Shown piece after piece: positions 36,501 to 45,086 of a DNA stretch of 64,000 nucleotides. The first letter of the stretch is position 1. Each line of letters opens with the position of its first letter. Origin of the DNA: Mangrovimicrobium sp048323675. GTDB taxonomy: Bacteria > Pseudomonadota > Gammaproteobacteria > Pseudomonadales > Halieaceae. The stretch lies in assembly GCF_048323675.1 (NCBI RefSeq), contig NZ_JBLWFK010000003.1:367540-431539 (forward strand). Direction: 5' to 3'. The notes below the pieces were generated by a model. The model was not told the origin of the DNA. It searched no databases and worked only from the letters and a program-made list of their open reading frames with translations. The position numbers and the translations under genes are program-made.

Positions 36501-37181
36501 TCAGGTTTCCGCCCAGCGCCGCAGCAGGTTGTGATAGATCCCGGTCAGCGAGACCACTTCAGGTGTGTCGCCCTGTGCCTGGCGCAGGCGAATGATGTTC
36601 ATGTCGAGGTCAAACAGCAGGGTGCGCTGGCCGTCGTCGCGCACCAGGCTCTGCAGCCAGAAAAAGGATGCCACCCGCGCCCCACTGGTCACGGGAGTGA
36701 CCCGATGCAGGCTGGTCGACGGGTAGAGAATCATATGGCCCGCCGGCAGCTTGACCCGGTGGACGCCGTAGGTATCGTCGATGACCAGTTCCCCGCCTTC
36801 GTATTCCTCCGGCCCGGAAAAAAACAGGGTAGCGGAGAGATCGGTGCGAATACGCTGACCGGTCACACGGGACTCGCGGATCGCGTTGTCCACGTGATTG
36901 CCGAAGGTCTGGTTGACGCTGTAGCGGTTGAACAGCGGCGGGAAAATTTCCGCCGGCAGCGCGGCGGAATTGAACAGCAGGTTCTGGCGCAGGGCGCCGA
37001 GAATGATATCGCCAAGTTGCCGGGCCGCTGGTGAATCCTCCGCCAGCTGTTCATTGCGTTTGACCTGTCCGGACTGGAAACCCGCGGTTACCGCGCCATC
37101 GATCCAGGCGGCACTGTCCAGTACCTGGCGGCACTGGGCGACAACTTCCGGGGACAGGACATCGGGTAGCTGGATCAGCAT
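36501..37181 (-). CDS. piuC: PiuC-type Fe(II)/2-oxoglutarate dioxygenase (PKHD-type hydroxylase)
   Basis: PiuC-like proteins sit next to siderophore receptors and are iron-starvation induced. The 226 residues have the 2-oxoglutarate oxygenase ligands: HVDNAIRES (His, Asp) near 98-106, and the distal His plus Arg in YPSTSLHRVTPVTSGARVA. The start MLIQLPDVLSPEVVAQCRQV is typical. It follows the TonB receptor in the same direction, though a small terminator-like hairpin lies between them. The substrate of the family is not established. Confidence 0.9.
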   Translation of the reverse strand: MLIQLPDVLSPEVVAQCRQVLDSAAWIDGAVTAGFQSGQVKRNEQLAEDSPAARQLGDIILGALRQNLLFNSAALPAEIFPPLFNRYSVNQTFGNHVDNAIRESRVTGQRIRTDLSATLFFSGPEEYEGGELVIDDTYGVHRVKLPAGHMILYPSTSLHRVTPVTSGARVASFFWLQSLVRDDGQRTLLFDLDMNIIRLRQAQGDTPEVVSLTGIYHNLLRRWAET

Positions 37182-37204
37182 GGTGAAACTTCGCTCCGGC
37201 TGGT

Positions 37205-37224
37205 AAAAAAACGCATTATGCGTT
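37205..37224 (-). terminator. short intrinsic terminator between the siderophore receptor and piuC
   Basis: On the minus strand AACGC-ATAAT-GCGTT is followed at once by a run of T. It would end or attenuate transcripts coming from the receptor gene before piuC, giving lower piuC expression. Confidence 0.5.
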
Positions 37225-37278
37225 CCCGGCGCGGAATCACAAGGCGGTGATCCCGCGGCGGAAACCCGGGGGAAACAG

Positions 37279-39489
37279 CTACATGCTGTAGGTCAGGGTC
37301 AGAACCGTGGAACGGCCGGGACCGATTTCCGCGTAGTGCGCCGCAAACGGCCGGGTAAAATAGGCCTCGTCGGTCAGGTTCTGCACGTTCAGCTGCAGCC
37401 CCAGCGACCCGCTGACCTGCCAGGTGGCCATCATGTCGTAGGTGGTGTAATCCGGTACCCAGACGGTGTTTGCCGTGTTGCCATAGCGCTTGTCGACATA
37501 GGTGGCACCCGCCCCCAGGACCACCGTGTCGCCAAGCGCATACGTCGTCCACAGGTCGAAGCTGTTTTCCGGGGTGTTGGGGAAGACATTGCCGGAGTAG
37601 CCGAATTCACCGTCATCGGTCAGCTCACTGTCGAGGTAGGTATAGCCTGCCGTCACCGCCCAGTTGCGGGTGATCTGGCCATTGATGCCAAAATCGAAAC
37701 CACTGACCTCCTGCTCGCCCACGGTGTCCTGGGGCGCTCCGCGGCCCGCTTCGGTGGCGACGCGCGCGTTGTCCTTGACGGTCTGGAAGATCGACGATTG
37801 CAGCGCAAGGCGGCCATTGAACAGCAGCCACTTGGTGCCAATCTCATAGGTCCGGGTTTCCTCCGGCTCGAGATTCGCGGTACTGCTGCTCAGGCTGTCG
37901 GTGCCGTCTGCCGCATTGCCCGAGGGGCGGGAGGATGTGCCGGTGGAGATATAGATGCTGCCGTCGGGGCTCGGCTTGTAGACCAGGCCCAACTGGTAGT
38001 TCCAGAAGTCGCTGTCGTTTTCGTTGCTCTCGTAGACACCCCGGCTGAGGCCTTCCTGGGTAGTCCGGTAGTCGTCATAGCGCAGGCCGGCGTTAACCTG
38101 CCACTGCTCGCTCAGGGTCACGGTGTCGAAGAAATATGCCGACCAGGTGTCGGTTTCCGCGATCGTGGGAATCTCCGTCGGAGTGATCGTGCCAACCCAG
38201 GGGTCGTTCGGATTGGGATTATCCAGGGTCGTGCACTCGTAGCCGGATACCGCGCCGGCATTGCCCGGGTAACTGCAACTGGCGGGGTCGGTGACGCCGT
38301 CGCGGCCGCCGAAACTGGAGGACACGTCGTAGCCGGTGCGGACCAGTTCCTCCTTGCTGAATTCCACCCCGGTGGCGAAGCTGTGTTCCAGGCCCGCCAG
38401 GGTGAAGGCACCGCGCAGGTTGGTCAGGTTGGCGGTTGTCTCGGTCTCGGCATCACGGCTCTTGGTACCGCGCCATACATAGCCATTGGCAACGTTGCCG
38501 TGGCTGTCATCCGGGTTGGTCACCACGTAGTCGTTGGAGGTCTTGCCGTAGCGCGTGGTGTTGGTGATGCTCAGGTCGGGACCGAAGCGGTGGCGCAATT
38601 CCAGCGTGGCGATATCCGCCCCGGTTTTCTCGAAATCGCGATCCAGCAGGCCGTAGAAATTGTCCCGGTCGACGCTGGCGGGTGCCGACCCGTCGTAGGG
38701 AATGCTGTAGTCCGGCACGTCGTCGGTGCGGTAATAATAGTAGTCGAGGTGAACCTGGGTATCGCCATCGAGGCCAAAGGCCAGCGAGGGAGCCACACCG
38801 GTGTGCTCGTAGCTGACCGAGTCGCGGCCAGGCACGTCACCTTCGTGGTAGAGCAGGTTGAGCCGGCCGGCGATACCGTCGCTGAACTGGTAATTGCCGT
38901 CGACTGCGACGCGCCCATAGTCGTCGGTGCCCGCGCCCAGGCGCATGGACAGCGAGTCTTCCAGCTGCGGGCGCTTGGTCGCCAGGTTGACGCTGCCGCC
39001 GGCGGAACCGCGGCCGCTGTAGGCCGAGGCCGGCCCCATCATGACTTCCACCTGCTCCAGGGCAAAGACATCCCGGCTCTGGGAACCCGGATCGCGTACG
39101 CCGTCGATAAAGACGTCTGCGCCGGCGTCGAAACCGCGAATTTTCAGGTTATCGCCCGCCGGCGTACCGCCCTCCCCGGCATTGAAGGTAATACCGGGCA
39201 CGGATTTCAGGGCATCGACCAGGGAGGTCGCGCCGCGCTGCTCGATCAACTCGGATGAAATGATGGTAATGCTCTTCGGCGTATCCAGGATCGGCGCCGT
39301 CAGTTTTTCCCCGATCCCGCGGGATTCCATCTTCTGGCCGACGACAGTCATGGTTTCCAGCGGGCTCGGGCTCGCCTCTTCGGCCTGGGCCAGTGCACCG
39401 GAACACAGTGCCAGACTGATCGCGCTCGCCAGCAGGTTGCAGGATGGAAAGTCAGCCACGCCGGGCTGGGTAGTCTTCTTGATGGACAC
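37279..39489 (-). CDS. TonB-dependent siderophore receptor (Fiu/PiuA-like)
   Basis: An outer-membrane gated barrel for ferric catecholate-type siderophores. I prefer GTG 39487-39489 (736 residues), which has AAGGGGG upstream; a TTG at 39514-39516 would add nine residues. The signal peptide is followed by a TonB box-like ETMTVVGQK, a plug domain (LTAPILDTPKSITIISSELI, LEQVEVMMGPASAYSGRGS) and a long barrel ending in aromatic-rich strands (RSTVLTLTYSM). Pairing with a PiuC-type gene places it with the Fiu/PiuA subgroup. Two Fur-like boxes lie upstream. Confidence 0.9.
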   Translation of the reverse strand: MSIKKTTQPGVADFPSCNLLASAISLALCSGALAQAEEASPSPLETMTVVGQKMESRGIGEKLTAPILDTPKSITIISSELIEQRGATSLVDALKSVPGITFNAGEGGTPAGDNLKIRGFDAGADVFIDGVRDPGSQSRDVFALEQVEVMMGPASAYSGRGSAGGSVNLATKRPQLEDSLSMRLGAGTDDYGRVAVDGNYQFSDGIAGRLNLLYHEGDVPGRDSVSYEHTGVAPSLAFGLDGDTQVHLDYYYYRTDDVPDYSIPYDGSAPASVDRDNFYGLLDRDFEKTGADIATLELRHRFGPDLSITNTTRYGKTSNDYVVTNPDDSHGNVANGYVWRGTKSRDAETETTANLTNLRGAFTLAGLEHSFATGVEFSKEELVRTGYDVSSSFGGRDGVTDPASCSYPGNAGAVSGYECTTLDNPNPNDPWVGTITPTEIPTIAETDTWSAYFFDTVTLSEQWQVNAGLRYDDYRTTQEGLSRGVYESNENDSDFWNYQLGLVYKPSPDGSIYISTGTSSRPSGNAADGTDSLSSSTANLEPEETRTYEIGTKWLLFNGRLALQSSIFQTVKDNARVATEAGRGAPQDTVGEQEVSGFDFGINGQITRNWAVTAGYTYLDSELTDDGEFGYSGNVFPNTPENSFDLWTTYALGDTVVLGAGATYVDKRYGNTANTVWVPDYTTYDMMATWQVSGSLGLQLNVQNLTDEAYFTRPFAAHYAEIGPGRSTVLTLTYSM

Positions 39490-39526
39490 GCTCGTTACCC
39501 CCTTGGTATTTTTCAAAGATGCGTAT

Positions 39527-39568
39527 TGTAACGATTATGATACGCAAACATCAATGAGAATCGTTATT
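39527..39568 (-). promoter_or_regulatory. two adjacent Fur-like boxes upstream of the siderophore receptor
   Basis: On the minus strand AATAACGATTCTCATTGAT (39550-39568) and GCGTATCATAATCGTTACA (39527-39545) each match about 12 of 19 Fur consensus positions by my count, and share the CGATT/AATCG core. Their position 40-80 nt before the start codon fits iron repression. Confidence 0.65.
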
Positions 39569-39717
39569 ATTTAAGAAGTGACCCACAGGGGCCCGACAGG
39601 CAATTGCCGGGAAGCGGGGAAGGAATCCGGATCAGTTCAGTAAAGGTGCCGGCGCACGCGGTTGGGCGGGCTGGCCATACCGCGTGCCAGGTACCGGTAG
39701 ACTGCGGGCCCCGCTGG

Positions 39718-40175
39718 CTATTCCTGGCTTAATTTCAGGCCGACGGAAGTGATTCGCCCCTCCCGGATCTCCAAAACCACAAACTGGACACTGCCCAGGG
39801 TGACCCGGTCCCCAACGACGGGCTTGCCGTGGAACCGGGCATGCAGGAAGTCGCCTATCGCGTAATCGGAATGGCGCTGCGGCAGGGGGAAGGCATAAAA
39901 CTGCGCCAGGTCTTCCAGTGTCGAGGCCGGATCGACACTGAACTCCCCGAGGAAATAAGGCGCCGCCGCCTTACTTTCACTGAGCGCTGGTGGGGCAAAC
40001 AACGGCCCAATCTGGTGCGTCGAATCCTCGCCCAGGAGGATCACCTGGTCACCGGGCCGAATATTCAGCGCCAGGGGAGGCGAAAAGGCAGCAGGGAGAT
40101 GACCACGGCGATTGGCCTGGCGAGAAAAATCAGGACCAGCGCCACAGCGACTGCCGGCAGGATGATCGGCAGCGG
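39718..40175 (-). pseudogene. nhaP2: remnant of K+/H+ antiporter NhaP2 (CvrA)
   Basis: Two pieces of one gene survive in different frames. At 40068-40175 a transmembrane segment (PIILPAVAVALVLIFLARP, then AVVISLLPFR) matches, from memory, the NhaP2 helix PIAIPALILSAWMIFFARP...GLLPFR of E. coli; it ends at a stop codon. From 40068 down to 39718 a second frame encodes the C-terminal RCK_C and CorC/HlyC-like domain (NIRPGDQVILLGEDSTH, FLGEFSVDPASTLEDLA, KPVVGDRVTLGSVQFVVLE). Roughly 120 residues that should separate the pieces are missing, and the N-terminal ~300 residues are absent, replaced by the divergent yaeQ. No intact transporter can be made. Confidence 0.82.
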
Positions 40176-40304
40176 CTTGCTCGTGCTGGAACTGCGGCAT
40201 GGCCCAGGTCGCCGCCACACTGCCAGTTTCGGTATCAGCCGGCAGGCAACCTGCCGGGCGAATTCGCTATACTGCGCACCCCCGTTTGCAACCCGGTCCG
40301 CACC

Positions 40305-40850
40305 ATGGCCCTGAAATCCACGATCTACAAGGTAATGCTCAACGTCGCCGATACCAACCGGCAGGTCTATGGCGACTACGCCCTGACCATTGCCCGCCAC
40401 CCCTCGGAAACTGACCGCCGCATGATGCTGCGCATACTCGCCTTCGCCCTGCACGCGGATGCAGCGCTGGCGTTTGGACGCGGGATCAGCACCGATGACG
40501 AGCCGGACCTGTGGTTGAAGGACGACACCGGGCAGGTGCGCCTCTGGGTGGAGTTGGGCAACCCCGACCCGGACCGGCTGCGCAAGGCCTGCGCCAAAGC
40601 AGACGACGTCGTGCTCTACGCCTACGGTGATCGCGCAACACCGGTGTGGTGGCGCAAACACGAGGACTACCTGTCCCGCTTCGACAACCTGCAGATATAT
40701 ACGGTTGCGGATGCCGAAGCCGCCGACCTGGAAAAACTCGCCGGACAGAACCTCGGCCTGCAATGCACCGTGACGGACAATACGGTCTGGGTGAGCAACG
40801 ACGCCGGCAACGTGACGGTCAGCCTGCACACACTGAAACGCGAGGCCTGA
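40305..40850 (+). CDS. yaeQ: YaeQ family protein
   Basis: YaeQ proteins have a PD-(D/E)XK nuclease-like fold; their cellular role is unclear. ATG 40305 gives 181 residues starting MALKSTIYKVMLNVADTNRQ, the family hallmark, with conserved segments RHPSETDRRMMLRILAFAL, DEPDLWLKDDTG and WVELGNPDPDRLRKAC. The longer open frame upstream runs antisense through the nhaP2 remnant and is not part of the gene. Confidence 0.93.
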   Translation: MALKSTIYKVMLNVADTNRQVYGDYALTIARHPSETDRRMMLRILAFALHADAALAFGRGISTDDEPDLWLKDDTGQVRLWVELGNPDPDRLRKACAKADDVVLYAYGDRATPVWWRKHEDYLSRFDNLQIYTVADAEAADLEKLAGQNLGLQCTVTDNTVWVSNDAGNVTVSLHTLKREA

Positions 40851-40887
40851 TCAACCCGCCTCGCGGCAGCGCAACTCCCCGGGGGCT

Positions 40888-42027
40888 TCAGGACCCCCGC
40901 CGCTGCAATCCCAGCGGCGAGCGCAGCAACAGGCTCACCAGCTCGTTCTGCCGGCCGGTATTGGTCTTGGCAAACACCCGCTTGAGGAGATTGCGCGACG
41001 TGGACACTGAATGTCCCAGGCTCGCCGCGCAGTTTTCCAGGGAATTACCCAGCATCACCAGGTGGGCGACCCTGGATTCGGCCGCGGTCAGGTCGTAGAG
41101 CGCGCGCATCCGTTCCAGCTGGGCTTCACTGGCATGCTCGTGATCCTGCAGGATGACGATCGCGGCCGGGTAAATGCCGCCGCAATAGGCACTGGAGGTC
41201 AGCGGGCTGACCATGACACTGTACGGCCGCTTGCCGGAGGGCCGGGTGACCAGCATATCGCCCCCTTCCAGCGGGACCGCGGGATCGCGGGTGGACTCGA
41301 CCGCATTGCGCAGCAACTGGCGCAGGCGCTTGTTCTCCGAACTGATGTGCGCACTCAGGTGCGAGGTATGCAGCCCGAGACCATCGTTGTCAAAGGTCAT
41401 GCTTTCCGCCTGCGGGTTCAGGTACATCACCTCCTGCTCGCTGCTGAACACCACCACTCCGTAGGGCAGCATGTCAAACATTTCCCATGCGGGCATGTAG
41501 CCCAGGGGAATGTCCCGGGTATGCCGCTTGAGCCGGAAGCTGCGCTGCAGGTGGGGCATTACCCGGCGGAACAGGAGTTTGTCCGCTTCGGCGTAGGCTC
41601 CCTGTGATGACTCGCGCATAAAGGATGCCGTCAGGGAGAAGCAGTCGTCGTGCTCGATGTAGAGGCAGGTCGCCTGCTCCATACCCTGGGGTTTGAGAAA
41701 GCGGCTATACAGCTTTTCCGTATGCAGGCGCTTGCCCGGTAAAAGGTCCTGGGTGTAGCTGATACTGCCGGTGCGCGGTGGCGGTGTCATGTGGCGGCAC
41801 ACCTCGCGATGGAACTCCGCGTCCCGCTCCAGTTCGTTCATCTGGTTAACCGGTATCCCGAAGCTGGAAACAAACCCGCCCTGGGTTGCGTTCTCATCTC
41901 GCTGAAACAGTCCTCCGGCAGCACTGTGAGTCAGCTCGGACATCTTCTCCAGGAAGCGGTCCAGCTGGGACTGGTCCAGAGTCGATTCATAAAGTGTGTC
42001 GATCAGGTTTACATACTGTCGATTCAT
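40888..42027 (-). CDS. LuxR-type transcriptional regulator (exopolysaccharide locus, copy 1)
   Basis: A 379-residue regulator starting at ATG 42025-42027, which has AGGGGAG upstream; a TTG 11 codons earlier is less likely. The C-terminal 60 residues are a LuxR/GerE helix-turn-helix (LTAAESRVAHLVMLGNSLEN through KRVFAKTNTGRQNELVSLLL). The remainder looks like a PAS/GAF-type sensory region (VVFSSEQEVMYLNPQAESM), with no receiver or autoinducer domain that I recognise. It is a paralogue of the next gene, with the same orientation and architecture. Both stand at the left edge of the polysaccharide genes, so control of that locus is inferred. Confidence 0.85.
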   Translation of the reverse strand: MNRQYVNLIDTLYESTLDQSQLDRFLEKMSELTHSAAGGLFQRDENATQGGFVSSFGIPVNQMNELERDAEFHREVCRHMTPPPRTGSISYTQDLLPGKRLHTEKLYSRFLKPQGMEQATCLYIEHDDCFSLTASFMRESSQGAYAEADKLLFRRVMPHLQRSFRLKRHTRDIPLGYMPAWEMFDMLPYGVVVFSSEQEVMYLNPQAESMTFDNDGLGLHTSHLSAHISSENKRLRQLLRNAVESTRDPAVPLEGGDMLVTRPSGKRPYSVMVSPLTSSAYCGGIYPAAIVILQDHEHASEAQLERMRALYDLTAAESRVAHLVMLGNSLENCAASLGHSVSTSRNLLKRVFAKTNTGRQNELVSLLLRSPLGLQRRGS

Positions 42028-42331
42028 TGTGCGGCTCCCCTGCAACGCGACGTCAGTCAATCGAAGAGACTTCGATCAAGTGGGTTTCGGCAAAGTCAAA
42101 AATGGTCTTCAAGGGGTGTGGCACTTCTAAAATGTGCTCTGGTTCACACTCTAGACTATTCGCTGTAAAAAAACTTCTAAATTCTATTGTTTTACAAAAT
42201 TCTTCATGTTTAGGGAACTAAAAGGAAAGCGCGGCGTCGCGCCTTCCGAACCCCACAGAATCATGCAAGAATCTGGCTCAGAAATATGCCGTGACAGCGA
42301 AGATCACCCGAACGGGTGAAGGATTGATCCC
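42028..42331 (-). promoter_or_regulatory. AT-rich region between the two LuxR genes
   Basis: This 304-nt gap is far more AT-rich than its surroundings and should hold the promoter of LuxR copy 1. Visible structure: a perfect 7-bp dyad ATCGAAG-AGA-CTTCGAT at 42060-42076 in the presumed leader; a TGTAAAA/TTTTACA dyad (42164-42170, 42190-42196) with 19 nt between; and the 9-mer ACTTCTAAA twice, about 50 nt apart (near 42123 and 42173). I found no gene and no copy of the CCCATTYGGG dyad. Confidence 0.4.
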
Positions 42332-43477
42332 CTAGATTGGCAGGGAACCCGGCCCGCTCAGGACCAGCTTGACCAGGTCCGACTGGCGATTGGTATTGGT
42401 CTTCTGAAACACGCGCTTCAACTGCGAACGCAGGGTCTCCCGGCTCATGCAATTGGTTTCCGCCAGCTCCTTGATAGTCTTGCCGGAGGCGAGATTGGTG
42501 GCCAGCATGGCCTCGCTCTCGGTGAGGTTATACAGCTCCTCCAGCACATAGCGTCGCGCGGTCCGGCGTCGCTCGACATCAAAGAGCAACAGCATTACGC
42601 AGCTCTGGCGCGCCAGCAGTGTCATTGACTCGAGATTGCCCACGTAACTGCTGACGCTGACTGCGAGAGGGGGTTTGTTCTGCGCGCCACGGGATACCGA
42701 AAGGTAACCGTCATTGATCACGCCTTTCATATGGGCGGTGCGGATACAGTGCTCGATCAGTTGATCCAGCTTGTCATTCTGCTCTGTGGCAGCGACCACC
42801 AGGCGGCCATCCTCGCAGTTGATCCCGCCGGGTTCGCGAAACAGGCGCCGGGCCCAGGCATTGCTGAAAACGACCCGGCCGGACTGGTCGAGCAGGACAA
42901 CGCCTGTCGACAGCTGGTCAAAGCGCTCCTGCATAACATCGTGCAATACAGAGCGTTCCTGGAGCTGGCGGTTGATCTCGATGGCCTGGCGGACATGCGG
43001 CAGGAGCGATTCGAGCAATCCCCTGTCCTCGTCAGAAAACCGCGGCGATCCCGGTGCCCGGCAGAAAGCCAGGTAGCCAAACCCGGACTTTTTCAGGAGA
43101 AAGCTGCCATACAAACCGCCCTGGAAATCAAAAACGTCCCGGGCGCCGTTAAGCTGTGACAGGGCAAATGCATTACCGGGGATTTCCCCGTGGCGGTAGA
43201 ACCTGCCCGGATCCTGGTCGAGCACCAGGTTCATCCAGGATGGGGAAAGTAGCGATTCCGCGCGCAAGTCACCCGGGGAACTCACCTGATAGTGAATACC
43301 GCCGGATTGCCGGTCACCAAGGGCAAACACCGCGTACCGTGCATCTATCTGGCTTGCGACCGCGGCCAGCACCTGCTGGAGACTGCCCACATCCATGGCA
43401 GCATCGTAAATCCTGCTAATAAGTTGGCCAATTTCTGTCTTGGTATCTCTGGACACGACCCGCCTTTCCTGAAACAT
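42332..43477 (-). CDS. LuxR-type transcriptional regulator (exopolysaccharide locus, copy 2)
   Basis: A 381-residue regulator from ATG 43475-43477 (MFQERRVVSRDTKTEIGQLI). The sensory part contains a PAS-like segment (GVVLLDQSGRVVFSNAWARR). The LuxR helix-turn-helix is at the C terminus (LTESEAMLATNLASGKTIKE through KRVFQKTNTNRQSDLVKLVL) and shares the rare KRVF-KTNT-RQ pattern with copy 1. The two genes look like a tandem duplication. A weaker copy of the CCATTTGGG element lies about 80 nt upstream of its start, suggesting autoregulation or control by the paralogue. Confidence 0.85.
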   Translation of the reverse strand: MFQERRVVSRDTKTEIGQLISRIYDAAMDVGSLQQVLAAVASQIDARYAVFALGDRQSGGIHYQVSSPGDLRAESLLSPSWMNLVLDQDPGRFYRHGEIPGNAFALSQLNGARDVFDFQGGLYGSFLLKKSGFGYLAFCRAPGSPRFSDEDRGLLESLLPHVRQAIEINRQLQERSVLHDVMQERFDQLSTGVVLLDQSGRVVFSNAWARRLFREPGGINCEDGRLVVAATEQNDKLDQLIEHCIRTAHMKGVINDGYLSVSRGAQNKPPLAVSVSSYVGNLESMTLLARQSCVMLLLFDVERRRTARRYVLEELYNLTESEAMLATNLASGKTIKELAETNCMSRETLRSQLKRVFQKTNTNRQSDLVKLVLSGPGSLPI

Positions 43478-43555
43478 GAGCCCGGCCCCTTCCCCTGTTC
43501 GGGAAACGGCATTTGATCCAATCAGACTATGCTTCACTCATGCAGTGGTCATGAA

Positions 43556-43564
43556 CCATTTGGG
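43556..43564. promoter_or_regulatory. CCATTTGGG element upstream of LuxR copy 2
   Basis: ACCATTTGGGAT at 43555-43566 keeps the core of the dyad found upstream of the rightward and leftward polysaccharide operons, but one C of the left arm is missing. It lies between the LuxR gene start and the end of the O-antigen-ligase-like gene. Confidence 0.35.
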
Positions 43565-43573
43565 ATATGGGGA

Positions 43574-44983
43574 TCAGGACACGCCCTCGCGAAACCGTGC
43601 GGATACGCTGATAACACCCAGCGCCATGATCACGACGAACAACGCGGCATTAGCGGGGATTTGCAGGTTAAAATCCGCCAGCGAGTGGACCAGTAATGCC
43701 AGCAGGCCCATGACACTTGCGAAGGCTGTACCGAGCATCAGTGGATCCTTGCGCTGGAACATTGCCTGCACGCCACAGAACAGGCACCAGGCCACCGCTG
43801 CGCCGAGCAGGGCGAAGCCGACCAGCCCCCACTCGCTCGCGAATTCGACAAAGTCGTTGTGGGTGTGGTCGTAATTCTGGCTGACCTCTCCCCTGGCATA
43901 GGACGGATAGGTACTGTAGTAGGTCCCGGCCCCTGTCCCGGCCAGGGGGTAGTCCGCGATTATTTGCAGGGATTCACGCACAACCTCATCGCGATGCTCC
44001 GTGGTTGTCGACGTTGTTTGCAGTCGTTGCACGACCTCCTCCACACCGAAAAAATTACCCACGATAAGAAGATCGATCACCAGCAAACTGGAAAAGAATA
44101 GGATGCTGCCGCGCGTCAATCGCTTTTGTGCGACCAGGTACAGCAAACCTGTCAGCGCAAGCGCGGTAAAAAATGCCGTATTGCCCATTCTTGAATGGGT
44201 AAGAACCAGCGCGATCACCATGACTGCCAGCGACAGCCGCAGGAATCCCTTGCGACCCAGCATGGAATTCAGGAACCGCCGCACCGCCTCCCTCAGGGAG
44301 GGAGTGCGATCACGGGCGAGGTCACTGAGCAACAGGCCGATGCCGACAGCCAGGCAGAGCTCGAGATAGCCCGCAAGGTGATTCCGATTGACGAAAGTAC
44401 CGGTTGCCACCCCACGATAGGACTCCTTCTCTACCAGGAAACCGTACTCCAGTCCCGACAGTGTCATCAGCGAGCCATAGGCCGCCTGCATAACGCCGCT
44501 GATCACCAGCACACCCGCCAACTGCCGCAACCGCCGCCGAGAGGTTACCAGCAGCAGTGTCAGGGAAAACACCACGATCAGGGCAAGGGTTTCGAAAACC
44601 ATCTCGCGAGTCGCGCTGACGTTCAGGGACAGGCTGCTCTGGGCACCTGTCAGCGACTGGACCTGGGCAGCGTTGGGCGACATCAGGGAAACCAGCACTG
44701 GCGGCAGTGCCGCAGCCTGCAGGATGATCCAGCACAGCCCGAGACACAGCAGTAAGAGAACCGGGGCGGCGCGTGCGAATGTTTCTCCTGGAGTGACGCG
44801 GCCGCGCGCGTAGAGCGCCAACCAGCCCATCGCGAGACCCATGGCTGCCAATTCGAAAATCGCCACGGCCCACCAGCGATTACTGCCCAGCGGCAGGGGC
44901 ATCCAGAGCAGGAGCGCAAGATAGAGATAAAATAACAATCCATCGGGATTGCGACGGGAAAAAGAGTTCAGACGATTTGCCAT
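43574..44983 (-). CDS. O-antigen ligase/polymerase family membrane protein (Wzy_C domain)
   Basis: A 469-residue protein with about 11-12 transmembrane segments. It has the large periplasmic loop typical of the WaaL/Wzy_C family, including AGTGAGTYYSTYPSYARGE and the YDHTHNDFVEFASEWG segment with conserved His and Asp. Such proteins polymerise or ligate glycan repeats on the periplasmic face. It is one of two such proteins in the locus, the other being encoded at 47250. It is separated from the rightward operon by a terminator and a small secreted protein gene. Confidence 0.88.
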   Translation of the reverse strand: MANRLNSFSRRNPDGLLFYLYLALLLWMPLPLGSNRWWAVAIFELAAMGLAMGWLALYARGRVTPGETFARAAPVLLLLCLGLCWIILQAAALPPVLVSLMSPNAAQVQSLTGAQSSLSLNVSATREMVFETLALIVVFSLTLLLVTSRRRLRQLAGVLVISGVMQAAYGSLMTLSGLEYGFLVEKESYRGVATGTFVNRNHLAGYLELCLAVGIGLLLSDLARDRTPSLREAVRRFLNSMLGRKGFLRLSLAVMVIALVLTHSRMGNTAFFTALALTGLLYLVAQKRLTRGSILFFSSLLVIDLLIVGNFFGVEEVVQRLQTTSTTTEHRDEVVRESLQIIADYPLAGTGAGTYYSTYPSYARGEVSQNYDHTHNDFVEFASEWGLVGFALLGAAVAWCLFCGVQAMFQRKDPLMLGTAFASVMGLLALLVHSLADFNLQIPANAALFVVIMALGVISVSARFREGVS

Positions 44984-45040
44984 GGCAAGCCGGCCCTGTG
45001 CGTTCTGGAAGCGGGGAAACGGGAAAATAGCGCAGGCGAA

Positions 45041-45070
45041 AAGCCACGACCTGGTGGGAGGTCGTGGCTT
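45041..45070 (-). terminator. 12-bp stem intrinsic terminator
   Basis: AAGCCACGACCT and AGGTCGTGGCTT form a perfect 12-bp stem around a 6-nt loop; on the minus strand the stem runs into TTTT. It ends the transcript of the 110-residue secreted protein gene just upstream and insulates the O-antigen-ligase gene. Confidence 0.75.
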
Positions 45071-45086
45071 GAGCGATTGTTAAAAA

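Noticed and set aside
39990..40304. Extended 286-residue version of YaeQ
   Set aside because: The extra N-terminal part is antisense to the nhaP2 remnant; the family start MALKSTIYKV is at 40305.
40876..42027. Possible LuxI-type autoinducer partner for the LuxR-type genes
   Set aside because: No synthase-like frame is present on either strand near them, and the proteins lack the autoinducer-binding domain.
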